From assembly GCA_031386665.1 (NCBI GenBank), contig JANNCN010000175.1:1-38883 (forward strand): 38,883 bases of DNA, in the 5' to 3' direction. Numbering within the stretch: the first letter of the stretch is position 1; the number at the start of each line of letters is the position of its first letter. The translations under genes were made by a program, and so were the position numbers. Below are positions 1 to 8,179 of the stretch, piece by piece. The DNA comes from JANYCG01 sp031386665 (GTDB lineage: Bacteria; Pseudomonadota; Gammaproteobacteria; Burkholderiales; Burkholderiaceae_C). The notes beneath the pieces were generated by a model that searched no databases, had not been told where the DNA came from, and saw only the letters and a list, made by a program, of their open reading frames with translations.

Positions 1-92
1 TAGGCCTGGGCCAAGGCCGACGAGGCGGAGAAAGCGGTCAACAAGGCCGCGACAGTGAAGGTGGTGGCAGACAGGCCAAATTTGGGGTTCAT
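1..92 (-). CDS. Secreted protein, N-terminal fragment (signal peptide)
   Basis: On the minus strand an ATG at 92-90 opens a frame that runs off the window edge after about 30 codons. A ribosome binding site (AGGAA) sits six bases upstream. The visible residues are a textbook Sec signal peptide: MNPKFG, then a run of small and hydrophobic residues, ending in ASSALAQA with a likely cleavage after ALA. The mature protein is outside the window, so no function can be given beyond export. It is divergent from the gene at 298. Confidence rests on the signal peptide, the ribosome binding site and the open frame to the edge. Confidence 0.72.
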   Translation of the reverse strand, partial: MNPKFGLSATTFTVAALLTAFSASSALAQA

Positions 93-230
93 GGGGGTTC
101 CTGAAAAGTCGAAGGTGAAAGGCTAAAAAATCGGGCGAACACGGGGCAATCCCACATTGTGCCGCGAGCCCGTGGCAATGCCCATCGGGTGTAGCCCCAA
201 CGCTTTGGGCGGAATTGCGATGCGCTAGCG

Positions 231-242
231 GCCCTGCAGGGC
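231..242. promoter_or_regulatory. 12-bp perfect palindrome in divergent intergenic region
   Basis: GCCCTGCAGGGC is a perfect 12-bp palindrome about 55 bases upstream of the DUF2237 gene, in the divergent gap (93-297). It could be an operator or a small hairpin in the leader. Nothing else in the gap is recognisable. Function is not shown. Confidence 0.25.
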
Positions 243-297
243 GACCCCGATCACAATCAATGCCTGCCCACCCTTTTCACCAGAACCCAAGCCACCC

Positions 298-666
298 ATG
301 AGCCAATCTGCATTGAATGTCCTCGGCAAACCGCTGGTGCCTTGCTCTTACGACCCGCTCACCGGGTACTACCGCGACGGCTGTTGCAACACCGATGACG
401 AAGACCAGGGCACGCACGTCATCTGCGCCCGCGTGACCCAAGAGTTTTTGGACTTTTCGCGGGCCAAAGGCAACAACCTGATGACCCCCAGGCCAGAGTT
501 CAGGTTTGCCGGCCTGAAGCCTGGCGACCGCTGGTGCCTGTGCGCGACCCGCTGGAAAGAAGCTTTGCAAGCCAATGCTGCCCCGCCTGTGGTTCTGGCC
601 AGTTGCCATCTGGAAGCGCTGGCGCATGTCAGCCTGGACACGCTGCAAGCCCATGCGGCGGTTTGA
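298..666 (+). CDS. DUF2237 family protein
   Basis: The product is 122 residues and covers the whole DUF2237 (COG3651) family, whose biochemical role is unknown to me. Family hallmarks are visible: NVLGKPLVPCS near residues 8-18, the Cys-rich TGYYRDGCCNT (about 23-33), GTHVICA (about 39-45), TPRPEF (about 63-68) and the GLKPGDRWCLCA block (about 72-83), followed by APPVVL. The several invariant cysteines and aspartates suggest a metal or thiol site, but this is inference. The small Cys-rich gene at 702 follows 35 bases downstream in the same direction, so the two are probably cotranscribed. Confidence 0.88.
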   Translation: MSQSALNVLGKPLVPCSYDPLTGYYRDGCCNTDDEDQGTHVICARVTQEFLDFSRAKGNNLMTPRPEFRFAGLKPGDRWCLCATRWKEALQANAAPPVVLASCHLEALAHVSLDTLQAHAAV

Positions 667-701
667 ACGGCAGCCAGCGAAATTTACAAAAGGATCAACC
701 C

Positions 702-893
702 ATGACTGAAGATTCAAGATGTTGCGGCACCGGCACCTGCATGATCAATGCAGAGGGCCGCTGCTGGTGTGGCCAGCAATGGGATGGCGACACCCTGTAC
801 CGCCCAAGCACGGGGCTTGAAACACCGGCGGCCAAGCCCGTTGTAGCGGAAAGTGACATGTTGGACACGCTGGACACGAAAGACGCGCGCTAA
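702..893 (+). CDS. Small cysteine-rich protein, 63 residues
   Basis: The ATG at 702 is preceded by AAAGGA at good spacing. The 63-residue product starts MTEDSRCCGTGTCMI and contains five cysteines within its first 25 residues (Cys7, 8, 13, 21, 23), with CWCGQQWDG forming a second cluster. No signal peptide or membrane segment is seen; the C-terminal half is acidic and looks disordered. The spacing (CC-x4-C-x7-CxC) looks like a small metal-binding knuckle, but no named family is certain. Directly downstream of DUF2237, itself Cys-rich, so a shared metal or redox role is possible. Confidence 0.7.
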   Translation: MTEDSRCCGTGTCMINAEGRCWCGQQWDGDTLYRPSTGLETPAAKPVVAESDMLDTLDTKDAR

Positions 894-1033
894 GCCATTG
901 CTGTAGGCGACACCGGGGCCAAGGGCGGGCCTTTGTAAAACTAGGCGACACCTTGTCGGCTTGACGTGGTTTAAAGTATTTGGTCAAACACTAAACTCGT
1001 CCAAGTCTCTACTCAAGGTCAACAAGGCGCACT

Positions 1034-2308
1034 ATGAATTTCACTCTGTCAGACACCCAAATTTACTGGCGCGACCGCGTCAAGGCCTTCATGGACGCGC
1101 ACGTTTACCCGGCCGAGCCCGTGTTTGACGCGCAAATGGCTGCCTTTGGCACCAATCGCTGGCAAGTCGTGCCGATTGTGGAAGAGCTGAAGGCCAAAGC
1201 CAAAGCGGCAGGCTTGTGGAATTTGTTTTTGCCCAAAGACTCGGCCCACGAAGGCAGCCCCTACAAAGGCGCGGGTTTGACCAATTTGGAATACGCCGTT
1301 TGCGCCGAAGAAATGGGCCGCGTCAAGTTTGCATCTGAAGTGTTCAACTGCTCGGCCCCCGACACAGGCAACATGGAAGTGCTGGCCCGGTATGCGTCCG
1401 ATGCCAACAAGGCGCGCTGGTTGCAGCCATTGTTGGCAGGCGAAATTCGCTCGGCTTTTTTAATGACCGAGCCCGACGTGGCCTCCAGCGACGCGACCAA
1501 CATCGAAACCCGCATTGAGCGCGATGGTGACCATTACGTCATCAATGGCCGCAAATGGTGGTCGTCTGGCGTGGGCGACCCACGCTGCAAATTGGCCATT
1601 GTGATGGGCAAGACCGACCCGCTGGCTCCCAAACATTCGCAGCAATCGCAAATTTTGGTGCCTCTGGATGCCCCAGGCATTGAAATTGTTCGCATGCTGC
1701 CGGTGTTTGGTTTTGACGATGCGCCCCACGGCCACGCCGAAGTGCTGCTGAAAAACGTGCGCGTTCCGGTCGAAAACCTGCTGCTGGGTGAAGGCCGGGG
1801 GTTTGAAATTGCCCAAGGCCGCCTTGGGCCTGGGCGCATTCACCATTGCATGCGCATCATTGGCCAGGCTGAGGTGGCGCTGGAAAAAATGGTGAAACGC
1901 CTGCAATCAAGGGTGGCGTTTGGCAAGCGCATTTCAGAGCAATCGGTGTGGGAAGAGCGCGTGGCCCATGCCCGAATTGACATTGAAATGACGCGGCTGT
2001 TGACCCTGAAAACCGCCGACATGATGGACAAACTGGGCAACAAAGTGGCGCGCGCCGAAATTGCCATGATCAAAGTGGCCGGACCTTTGGCCGCCCTGCG
2101 CATCATTGACCACGCGATTCAAGCGTTTGGCGCGGCGGGTGTCAGCACCGATGCGGGTCTGGCGCGCCAGTACGCCAGCATGCGCACCATGCGCCTGGCC
2201 GACGGCCCGGACGAGGTGCATTGCCGCACCATTGCGCGCATGGAATATGGGCGTTACGGTTTGGAAAAGGGCCTAGAAAAAGCTGACAAGGTGATGGCGA
2301 AGGCCTGA
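1034..2308 (+). CDS. Acyl-CoA dehydrogenase, ACAD10/11-like
   Basis: A full-length (424 residue) FAD-dependent acyl-CoA dehydrogenase, a class that introduces a 2,3-double bond into acyl-CoA and passes electrons to ETF. The N-terminal helical domain covers about 1-130. The middle beta domain has MTEPDVASSDATNIE and YVINGRKWWSSG, which closely resemble vertebrate ACAD10/ACAD11. The C-terminal helical domain has RVAFGKRISEQ and IQAFGAAGVS. A start at 1034 gives the usual N-terminus MNFTLSD, with a weak purine-rich site upstream. The short-chain dehydrogenase gene starts 45 bases after the stop, implying an operon. ACAD10/11 members act on unusual (including 4-hydroxy-derived) acyl substrates; the exact substrate here is not determined. 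Confidence 0.92.
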   Translation: MNFTLSDTQIYWRDRVKAFMDAHVYPAEPVFDAQMAAFGTNRWQVVPIVEELKAKAKAAGLWNLFLPKDSAHEGSPYKGAGLTNLEYAVCAEEMGRVKFASEVFNCSAPDTGNMEVLARYASDANKARWLQPLLAGEIRSAFLMTEPDVASSDATNIETRIERDGDHYVINGRKWWSSGVGDPRCKLAIVMGKTDPLAPKHSQQSQILVPLDAPGIEIVRMLPVFGFDDAPHGHAEVLLKNVRVPVENLLLGEGRGFEIAQGRLGPGRIHHCMRIIGQAEVALEKMVKRLQSRVAFGKRISEQSVWEERVAHARIDIEMTRLLTLKTADMMDKLGNKVARAEIAMIKVAGPLAALRIIDHAIQAFGAAGVSTDAGLARQYASMRTMRLADGPDEVHCRTIARMEYGRYGLEKGLEKADKVMAKA

Positions 2309-2353
2309 CCTGCCGCTGATTCGCGACATTCAAAACCAATAAGGAGCGCCAAT

Positions 2354-3118
2354 ATGTCACTTTTTTCCATGGCAGGCCAGGTGGCCGTCATCACCGGGTC
2401 CAGCATAGGCATTGGAAAAGCCATTGCGCGGCGCATGGCCGAGCAGGGTGCCAAAGTGGTGATTTCAAGCCGCAAAGCCGAGCCTTGCGCCGAAGTCACG
2501 GCTGAGCTGAACAAGCTGTTTGGCCCCGGCACGGCGATCTCCATCCCCGCCAATATCTCAAGCAAAGAGCAGCTGCAAAATTTGGTGAACGAAACCAACC
2601 GCCAGTTCGGAAAAATCGACGTGCTGGTTTGCAACGCCGCCAGCAACCCTTACTACGGCCCGATGGCGGGCATTGAAGACGACCAATTTCGCAAGATTTT
2701 TGAAAACAATGTGCTGGCCAATCACTGGCTCATCGGTTTTGTGGCCCCGCAAATGATTGCGCGCAGAGACGGCTCCATCGTCATTGTCAGCAGCATTGGC
2801 GGCCTGCGCGGCACGCCGGTGATTGGCGCTTACGGCATTTCCAAAGCGGCAGATTTGCAACTCGCCCGCAATTTGGCGCACGAGTACGGCCCGCACAACG
2901 TGCGCGTGAACTGCATCGCCCCAGGGTTGATCAAAACCGACTTTGCCAAAGCCCTGTGGGAAGACCCCGAAAGCTTGAAACGCCGCACATCCACCACGCC
3001 CTTGCGCCGAATCGGCGAGCCCGATGAAATTGCCGGGGCTGCGGTGTTTTTGGCCTCCAAAGCCGGGTCGTTTGTGACAGGGCAGACGATAGTGGTGGAC
3101 GGGGGCGTGACAATCTGA
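2354..3118 (+). CDS. Short-chain dehydrogenase/reductase, DHRS4-like
   Basis: A 254-residue classical SDR with an NAD(P)-binding Rossmann fold. Visible motifs are TGSSIGIG (14-21) for the cofactor, the NAAS motif near 94-97, catalytic Ser146/Ser147, and Tyr160-x3-Lys164 in YGISK. The segment NVRVNCIAPGLIKTDF and the C-terminal FVTGQTIVVDGG are typical of DHRS4-like carbonyl/3-oxoacyl reductases. A strong ribosome binding site (AAGGAG) lies eight bases before the ATG. Its position directly behind the ACAD10/11-like gene suggests it reduces or oxidises a hydroxy/oxo intermediate of the same acyl substrate; this is inference from context. Confidence 0.92.
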   Translation: MSLFSMAGQVAVITGSSIGIGKAIARRMAEQGAKVVISSRKAEPCAEVTAELNKLFGPGTAISIPANISSKEQLQNLVNETNRQFGKIDVLVCNAASNPYYGPMAGIEDDQFRKIFENNVLANHWLIGFVAPQMIARRDGSIVIVSSIGGLRGTPVIGAYGISKAADLQLARNLAHEYGPHNVRVNCIAPGLIKTDFAKALWEDPESLKRRTSTTPLRRIGEPDEIAGAAVFLASKAGSFVTGQTIVVDGGVTI

Positions 3119-3129
3119 TTCCCTCTCTA

Positions 3130-3208
3130 AATCATCCGTGAAGGTTGTTGCACCTCCTAGCCGTGCTAAAGCACTGTCTTCGTCGGTGCGCCTACTTCAC
3201 GAATGATT
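3130..3208. repeat. REP-like palindromic element, long form
   Basis: The arms AATCATCCGTGAAG (3130-3143) and CTTCACGAATGATT (3195-3208) are complementary at 13 of 14 positions. Between them lies a smaller hairpin (GTGCTAAAGCAC, 3163-3174) and further partial pairing (GCACC with GGTGC), giving a branched fold. A shorter relative sits at 19625-19665. It occupies the gap between the SDR and queC and contains the upstream alternative start of queC. Confidence 0.8.
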
Positions 3209-3235
3209 GAGAGACGGAATAACCCCGATTCACTT

Positions 3236-3934
3236 ATGCATACCTCAGCGATTGTTCTTTTCTCTGGCGGACAAGACTCCACCACCTGTCTGGCGCACGC
3301 GCTGCAGCACTACGACCGGGTTGAGACGATTGCGTTTGACTACCGTCAGCGGCACCGGGTTGAGCTGGACGCGCGGCTCAATGTGCTGCGCGAAATCAAA
3401 ACGCAGTTCCCGGCTTGGGGCAAAAAACTAGGGCAGGACCATTTGCTGGATTTGGCGGTGTTGGGCGATGTGAGTGAAACCTCAATCACGCGGGACACGG
3501 CTTTCAAGATGGAGCAAAGCGGCCTGCCCAACACCTTTGTGCCAGGTCGCAATTTGCTTTTTTTAACGTTGGCGGCAGCGGTTGCGTACCGACGGGACTT
3601 GCAGGTGCTGGTGACCGGCGTTTGTGAGGCTGACTTCTCAGGCTACCCCGATTGCCGCGACGACACCATGAAAGCGATGCAACTGGCCTTGAGTTTGGGC
3701 ATGGACAAACGTTTTTTAATCGAAACCCCGCTGATGTGGATTGACAAAGCTGCCACATGGCGGCTGGCCGAGCGCCTGGGCGGGCCGAACTTGGTCGATC
3801 TCATCATTGAGCACACCCACACCTGCTATCTAGGCGACCGCGAGCACCGCCACGCCTGGGGCTACGGCTGCAGCAGCTGCCCCGCGTGCGAGTTGCGTGA
3901 GCGGGGCTATGCGCGGTTTGTCGGCGGTGCTTGA
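3236..3934 (+). CDS. queC: 7-cyano-7-deazaguanine synthase QueC
   Basis: QueC converts 7-carboxy-7-deazaguanine to preQ0 with ATP and ammonia, in the queuosine tRNA modification pathway. The 232-residue product has the PP-loop SGGQDS at 10-15, the FVPGRN segment at 101-106 typical of the family, and a C-terminal zinc site of four cysteines (197, 212, 215, 218). The first interval in the zinc site is 15 residues, longer than the nine I recall for E. coli QueC, because of an inserted DREHRHAW stretch. The ATG at 3236 is chosen over one at 3203 because the latter lies in the REP-like repeat and would add 11 residues foreign to the family. No other que genes are near. Confidence 0.95.
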   Translation: MHTSAIVLFSGGQDSTTCLAHALQHYDRVETIAFDYRQRHRVELDARLNVLREIKTQFPAWGKKLGQDHLLDLAVLGDVSETSITRDTAFKMEQSGLPNTFVPGRNLLFLTLAAAVAYRRDLQVLVTGVCEADFSGYPDCRDDTMKAMQLALSLGMDKRFLIETPLMWIDKAATWRLAERLGGPNLVDLIIEHTHTCYLGDREHRHAWGYGCSSCPACELRERGYARFVGGA

Positions 3935-3938
3935 TCGT

Positions 3939-4487
3939 TTACGAATACATCAGACATTCAAGCACTCTCATTACGGCTTCATCGACGTCTGCGACATGTG
4001 TTGCGCCTGGCAATTCAAACTCGGGGAATAAACAGAAAACGGGCTTCCCAAGTTTGAGGCCAAATGCCATTTCAGACAGCGTACCCATGCCGCCGCCAAT
4101 AGCCACAAGGCAAAGGCTGCTGCGCGCAATCAGTGCATTGCGCATTTCTCCCATCCCAGTCGGAATGGCGACACTCAAATAGGCATTTGCTGCTTCGTCA
4201 TCGTTTTCGGGCAACAGGCCAATGACCGTGCCGCCCGCTTCATAGGCACCACGCGATGCGGCTTCCATCACACCACCACGACCGCCACAAACGATGGCCA
4301 AACCACATTGCGCGAGGCGTTGGGCTATTTGGAAGGCAGCTTCGCACAGCACAGCATCTCCATCGCTCGGACCAATGACGGCAACGGCTTGCTTGAGGCG
4401 TTGAGGGCTTTTTTGCAGCTCAGCGATCCGCTGTTCAAGCACCGATAGTTTGCGCTCAATGAATTCTTTTTCGACTGCCAAGGGCAT
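3939..4487 (-). CDS. TIGR00725/LOG-fold (SLOG) family protein
   Basis: A 182-residue Rossmann-like protein of the TIGR00725 / 'lysine decarboxylase-like' (LOG, SLOG) superfamily. Visible features are AVIGPSDG near the first beta strand (about 36-43), the glycine-rich CGGRGGVMEAASRGA (about 67-81) and GGGMGTLSEMAFG (about 132-144), which corresponds to the PGGxGTxxE nucleotide-binding motif of LOG proteins. A coiled N-terminal helix (about 5-30) precedes the fold. A good ribosome binding site (AGGAG) precedes the ATG, which overlaps the end of the upstream permease gene by 32 bases, so it is the last gene of the ABC transporter operon. Its stop is only four bases from that of convergent queC. 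Substrate unknown; nucleotide or nucleotide-derivative binding is likely. Confidence 0.85.
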   Translation of the reverse strand: MPLAVEKEFIERKLSVLEQRIAELQKSPQRLKQAVAVIGPSDGDAVLCEAAFQIAQRLAQCGLAIVCGGRGGVMEAASRGAYEAGGTVIGLLPENDDEAANAYLSVAIPTGMGEMRNALIARSSLCLVAIGGGMGTLSEMAFGLKLGKPVFCLFPEFELPGATHVADVDEAVMRVLECLMYS

Positions 4488-5262
4488 CGCCTGCTCCTAA
4501 AACCAACGCACATATGAACATCAGTACCAACGACATCGCTGCAGCACCGGCAAAGTCGCTACCGCCATCACCGACTTTGGCCAGCAGCATCAACGGCAAA
4601 ATATTGAGCTGTGTGCCGACTAAGGCAAGCGCCGTGCCGTAAGTGCCCATCGCTACGCTGGATACAAAAAATGTCGATGACAATACGGTTGGCGCAATGG
4701 CTGGCAGTACGGTGTGTCGCCAGGCCTGCCAGGGTGTAGCGCCCAAAGTGCGGGCGGCAAGCAAGGGTGCTGCATCAAGGTTTGCAAATACCGGGTACAG
4801 CTGCAAGGCGACGCGCGGTATCAAATAGTAGGCATAGGCAAACGCCAAGCCGCCCACGCTGTAAATCCAGCTGCCGATGATCGCTGTATCGGCCCCTGCC
4901 ATCCCCAGCAGTTGCGTGACAAAACCTGCACGGCCAAACGCCAGAATGAAGCCATAGGCGATCACCAGCCCTGAAAACGCCAACGGCAAGCCCAGTAGCG
5001 ACAGCATGAGCTGACGCCGCCCTGGGCTTTGACGGGCCAGCTCCATGGCAATGGCGGTGCCAACCAGCGCTGAAATCACGCCCGAGATCAAACCCAGCAG
5101 CAACGTGTTGCGCACTGCCACCATGAATTGCGGATCGCGCCACAAACGCGCAAATGCAGCACCACCCCCTTCAAACGCCTCGGGCACAAGCGCAGCCAAT
5201 GGCGCACCCAAAAAGAGCGCCATGAACACCCAGGCCGGCCATGCACCAAAGCGTCTGATCAT
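4456..5262 (-). CDS. ABC transporter permease (iron/2-AEP/thiamine class)
   Basis: A 268-residue inner-membrane permease with about six hydrophobic segments and the cytoplasmic coupling loop LAARTLGATPWQAWRHTVLPAI, the EAA motif that contacts the ATPase. It belongs to the binding-protein-dependent family of Fe(III), 2-aminoethylphosphonate and polyamine importers. An in-frame start at 5301 exists but would overlap the binding-protein gene; the ATG at 5262 lies 11 bases after that gene's stop and gives the normal cytoplasmic N-terminus MIRRFGAW. The partner permease is at 7415-8179. Substrate is not evident from sequence. Confidence 0.87.
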   Translation of the reverse strand: MIRRFGAWPAWVFMALFLGAPLAALVPEAFEGGGAAFARLWRDPQFMVAVRNTLLLGLISGVISALVGTAIAMELARQSPGRRQLMLSLLGLPLAFSGLVIAYGFILAFGRAGFVTQLLGMAGADTAIIGSWIYSVGGLAFAYAYYLIPRVALQLYPVFANLDAAPLLAARTLGATPWQAWRHTVLPAIAPTVLSSTFFVSSVAMGTYGTALALVGTQLNILPLMLLAKVGDGGSDFAGAAAMSLVLMFICALVLGAGDALGSRKRIH

Positions 5263-5273
5263 CTGGACGTGCG

Positions 5274-6350
5274 TTATTTGCTCAACACTGCGGCAGCCCA
5301 CAGCCGGTCAACCTCGGGCTTGGCAGCCGAGGCTTTGACCACATCAAGCGGCCTGAGTTGCGGCGCGGCGGGCATCTTGGCGGCGACATCGGCGCTGAGC
5401 GCAATACCTGGCACCGAAGGCCGCACGAAGCCCTGCGCAAACAGCGACTGCCCCGCCTCGCTCATGATGAAGTTGAGCCACAGCTTGCCAGCGTTCGGGT
5501 TGGGCCCGCCCTTGACCAAGCTGATGGCATACGGTGCTGCGGCGCTGGCCTCTTGTGGAATCACAACCTCGACCGCATCGCCCATACCATCGATGTGCTT
5601 GGCTTTAAGCCCATCGTTCTCATAGCCAATCCAGATCGGAATTTCGCCCTTCAGAAACTTGGCGTAAGGTGTTGTTCCTTCAACCCGCTGCACGTTACCC
5701 GCAGCATGCAGCTTGGCCAAGTAGTCAATGCCTGGTTTGACGTTGTCAACACTGCCACCATTCGCAAACGCTGCTGCAAAAGTCAGTACCTGGCCGACAC
5801 CGGTGGAGCGTGGGTCGAGATAAACGACCGTGTTTTTGTATTCAGGCTTGAGCAAATCAGCCCAGCCAGCGGGGACGTTTTTCACCAGCTTTTTGTTGAC
5901 CAGAAATGCGATATAAAGGGTGTGAATGGTGAACCAGCGGCCATCCGTCTCGCGGAATACTTCGGGCAATTTCTCAAAATTCACGGGCTTGAACGGGGCC
6001 ACCACGTCTTTTTTGACCGCGTCTACCGCCGACGCTGCAAAGTAATAGGCGGTATCGGCTTGCGGGCGGCGGCGCGTTTTCTCCAGCGCCACTACGGTCG
6101 CGGCAGAGCCCAAGTCGTTGTAAGTCAACTCGACTTCGGGGTAACGTTTTTTGAAGTCACGGAACAATGACTTCCAGTTGGCCCACTCGGGCCCAGTGTC
6201 AAACGAGACGACCAAGCCTTCTTTCTCCGCTTCAGCGTACAGGGCTTTTTCACCTGCATAAAGCTCTGGGCCGGTAAAGGAAAAAGAGGATGGTACAAGC
6301 AGGCTGGAGGCTGATATTGCCGCGGCTTGAAGAATGTTTCTACGTTTCAT
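5274..6350 (-). CDS. ABC transporter periplasmic substrate-binding protein
   Basis: A 358-residue family-1-type extracellular binding protein (COG1840-like, related to Fe(III) and aminoethylphosphonate binders). The N-terminus MKRRNILQAAAISASSLL is a signal peptide; the paired arginines make Tat export possible, though the motif is imperfect. Core segments visible are VVSFDTGPEWANW, LEKTRRRPQADTAYYFA, STGVGQVLTFAAAFANG and PYAISLVKGGPNP with a C-terminal FIMSEAGQSLFAQGF. The consecutive tyrosine pair expected of FbpA-type iron ligands is not obvious in the usual place. It sits between the ATPase gene (40-base gap) and the permease gene. The ligand could be a phosphonate, polyamine, thiamine-like or organic anion; I cannot choose. 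Confidence 0.88.
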   Translation of the reverse strand: MKRRNILQAAAISASSLLVPSSFSFTGPELYAGEKALYAEAEKEGLVVSFDTGPEWANWKSLFRDFKKRYPEVELTYNDLGSAATVVALEKTRRRPQADTAYYFAASAVDAVKKDVVAPFKPVNFEKLPEVFRETDGRWFTIHTLYIAFLVNKKLVKNVPAGWADLLKPEYKNTVVYLDPRSTGVGQVLTFAAAFANGGSVDNVKPGIDYLAKLHAAGNVQRVEGTTPYAKFLKGEIPIWIGYENDGLKAKHIDGMGDAVEVVIPQEASAAAPYAISLVKGGPNPNAGKLWLNFIMSEAGQSLFAQGFVRPSVPGIALSADVAAKMPAAPQLRPLDVVKASAAKPEVDRLWAAAVLSK

Positions 6351-6389
6351 AGGAAGCTCCTTGGGATGGGTTAAATCAAGTTCTCGAAA

Positions 6390-7418
6390 TCAACGGTCTA
6401 GCAAACAAATGTGTTCGGGCGCGATGGCAATGGCGTCCTTGGGCAGGCTGCGCGATTCGCACAGCATCGGTACGGACGCACCGGGCATATGAAAATCAAA
6501 GCGTGAGAGCGAGCCCAAGTAGCGCTGCGCGCCAACATGGCCTTTGATGCGGTTCAGGGTTCCTTCAGCGGGATCGATTTGCACATGCTCTGGCCGAATG
6601 AGGGCATGGACGCTTTGCCCGGCTCTGCGCTGTTGCGTCGGGGTAAACAACTTGGCGAATCCGAAGTCCGTCAGGTCTTGCGCCAGCACGGTGCCTTTAA
6701 AAATAGAAGACAAACCCACAAACTGCGCAACAGCAGTGCTGGCGGGTCGCTCGTATATCTCTTTCGGTGTGGCCAGTTGCAGCAAGCAACCGTCTTTGAG
6801 CACCGCAACGCGGTCCGCCATGGCGAGCGCTTCTTCCTGGTCATGGGTCACGAGTAGGGTGGTAGCGTTAAAGCGCTTCTGAATTTCACGAATCTGATCG
6901 CGCAACTGCCCGCGAATGCTGGCGTCCAACGCGGACAAGGGTTCATCCAGCAGCAAAGCTTTCGGGTCAATCGCGAGGGCGCGGGCCAGCGCCACACGCT
7001 GCTGCTGCCCGCCGGAGAGTTGGGCGACCGCACGATCTGCAAAGGCCGGCATACCGACAGCATCCAGAAGCGCTTTGGCCTTGGCATCGCGCGCGTCCTT
7101 GGCAACTTTGCGCAGCTTCAAGCCATAGGCAATGTTATCCAGCACGTTGAGGTGTGGGAACAGCGCGTAGTTTTGAAATACCATGCCAATGTTTCGCCTG
7201 TGTACGGGCGTGTTCGCCAGGTTCTGCCCGCCTAGCTGGATGCTGCCGCTGTGCCCAGTGGTCAAACCCGACACCAGCTTCAGCAAGGTTGACTTGCCCG
7301 AGCCGCTGGGGCCAATCACGGCGACCAACTCACCGGTATTGACGGCCAGAGACAAATCATTCAGGCCCTGATTCGTTCCGGGATACTGGTAGCTGACGTT
7401 TTGAAATTCAAGGCTCAT
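6390..7418 (-). CDS. ABC transporter ATP-binding protein (PotA/FbpC/PhnT class)
   Basis: A 342-residue ATPase energising the importer. Walker A is GPSGSGKST (about 36-44), the signature is LSGGQQQRVALARALA, Walker B is ALLLDEPLSALD, and the H-loop is LLVTHDQEEA. A C-terminal regulatory TOBE-like domain follows (about 240-342, including ALIRPEHVQ). The frame stays open to 7673, but those extra residues are antisense-quality and overlap the permease gene. The ATG at 7418 shares an ATGA overlap with the stop of the upstream permease, implying translational coupling, and begins MSLEFQNVSYQYPG as expected. Confidence 0.93.
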   Translation of the reverse strand: MSLEFQNVSYQYPGTNQGLNDLSLAVNTGELVAVIGPSGSGKSTLLKLVSGLTTGHSGSIQLGGQNLANTPVHRRNIGMVFQNYALFPHLNVLDNIAYGLKLRKVAKDARDAKAKALLDAVGMPAFADRAVAQLSGGQQQRVALARALAIDPKALLLDEPLSALDASIRGQLRDQIREIQKRFNATTLLVTHDQEEALAMADRVAVLKDGCLLQLATPKEIYERPASTAVAQFVGLSSIFKGTVLAQDLTDFGFAKLFTPTQQRRAGQSVHALIRPEHVQIDPAEGTLNRIKGHVGAQRYLGSLSRFDFHMPGASVPMLCESRSLPKDAIAIAPEHICLLDR

Positions 7419-8179
7419 GTTCTTCTGCCGATGCTTGATGAAATCAGCGCAGACATCGCAGCCAATAGCAGCAAAATCACGGTCGCCGCACAGGCAAAAC
7501 CTGTGGCGCCATAAAACGCTTGCAGCAAAACCACTGGATAGGTGCGAAACTGAAAACTGGTGAGCAGATTGGACAAGCCAAATTCCCCGACTGACAGGGC
7601 TGCCACCATCACCAAACCACTGAGCAAGCTGTGCCGTAAATTGGGCAGCACCACACCTGAGAACTGAGCCCACGGTGATGCACCCAACGTAGCGGCGGCG
7701 TCTTCAAGCGCGTCAAGCTGCAAGTGGCGCAAATCGGTGATCAGCGTGTTGGTCAAATACGGTAGCGTGTAAATCGTGTGCGCCGCAATCAGCAACGGCA
7801 GCGAGCCCAGCCAGGGCAGCCAGTCCGTGTTGAAAACAATCAGGTAACCAAACCCCAGCGTGATGGTGGGCACGGCCACCGGCATGGCGCTAACCACACG
7901 CGCCGCCCAACTGCCCGCGCGCCCAGCTCGGTGGTAGAGCGAGTACGCCAACGGCAACGCCAATACGGTATTGATCACGCACGCACTAAGGGCCACCACC
8001 AGGCTGGTGCCAAAGGCTTTGCGAAAAGAGGTGTCTAGCCACAAATCCTGGTACCAGCGCCCGGTGGTGCCTGTGGGCAGCAAGGTATTTGTCCACGTGC
8101 CGCCCACACTTCCCAGCAATAGCAAGCCCATTGGCAACAGCAAATAGCATCCGTAGGCGATGCTGATCCCTTTGATCAC
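7415..8179 (-). CDS. ABC transporter permease, first gene of the operon
   Basis: A 254-residue permease with an N-terminal membrane anchor (ISIAYGCYLLLPMGLLLLG), further hydrophobic segments and the EAA-type loop DALEDAAATLGASPWAQFSGVVLPNL. It pairs with the 268-residue permease at 4456-5262 to form the heterodimeric channel. Splitting the two permeases to opposite ends of the operon (permease, ATPase, binding protein, permease, LOG protein) differs from the phnSTUV order. It is the promoter-proximal gene, divergent from the LysR gene at 8363. Confidence 0.88.
   Translation of the reverse strand: MIKGISIAYGCYLLLPMGLLLLGSVGGTWTNTLLPTGTTGRWYQDLWLDTSFRKAFGTSLVVALSACVINTVLALPLAYSLYHRAGRAGSWAARVVSAMPVAVPTITLGFGYLIVFNTDWLPWLGSLPLLIAAHTIYTLPYLTNTLITDLRHLQLDALEDAAATLGASPWAQFSGVVLPNLRHSLLSGLVMVAALSVGEFGLSNLLTSFQFRTYPVVLLQAFYGATGFACAATVILLLLAAMSALISSSIGRRT

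Noticed and set aside
3121..3235. A preQ1 riboswitch upstream of queC
   Set aside because: The structured sequence before queC is a repeat with a relative at 19625, far from any queuosine gene; no preQ1 aptamer consensus is apparent.
7419..7673. An upstream extension of the ATPase gene
   Set aside because: The 85 extra residues overlap the permease gene in another frame, and the ATGA overlap at 7418 is a clear start.
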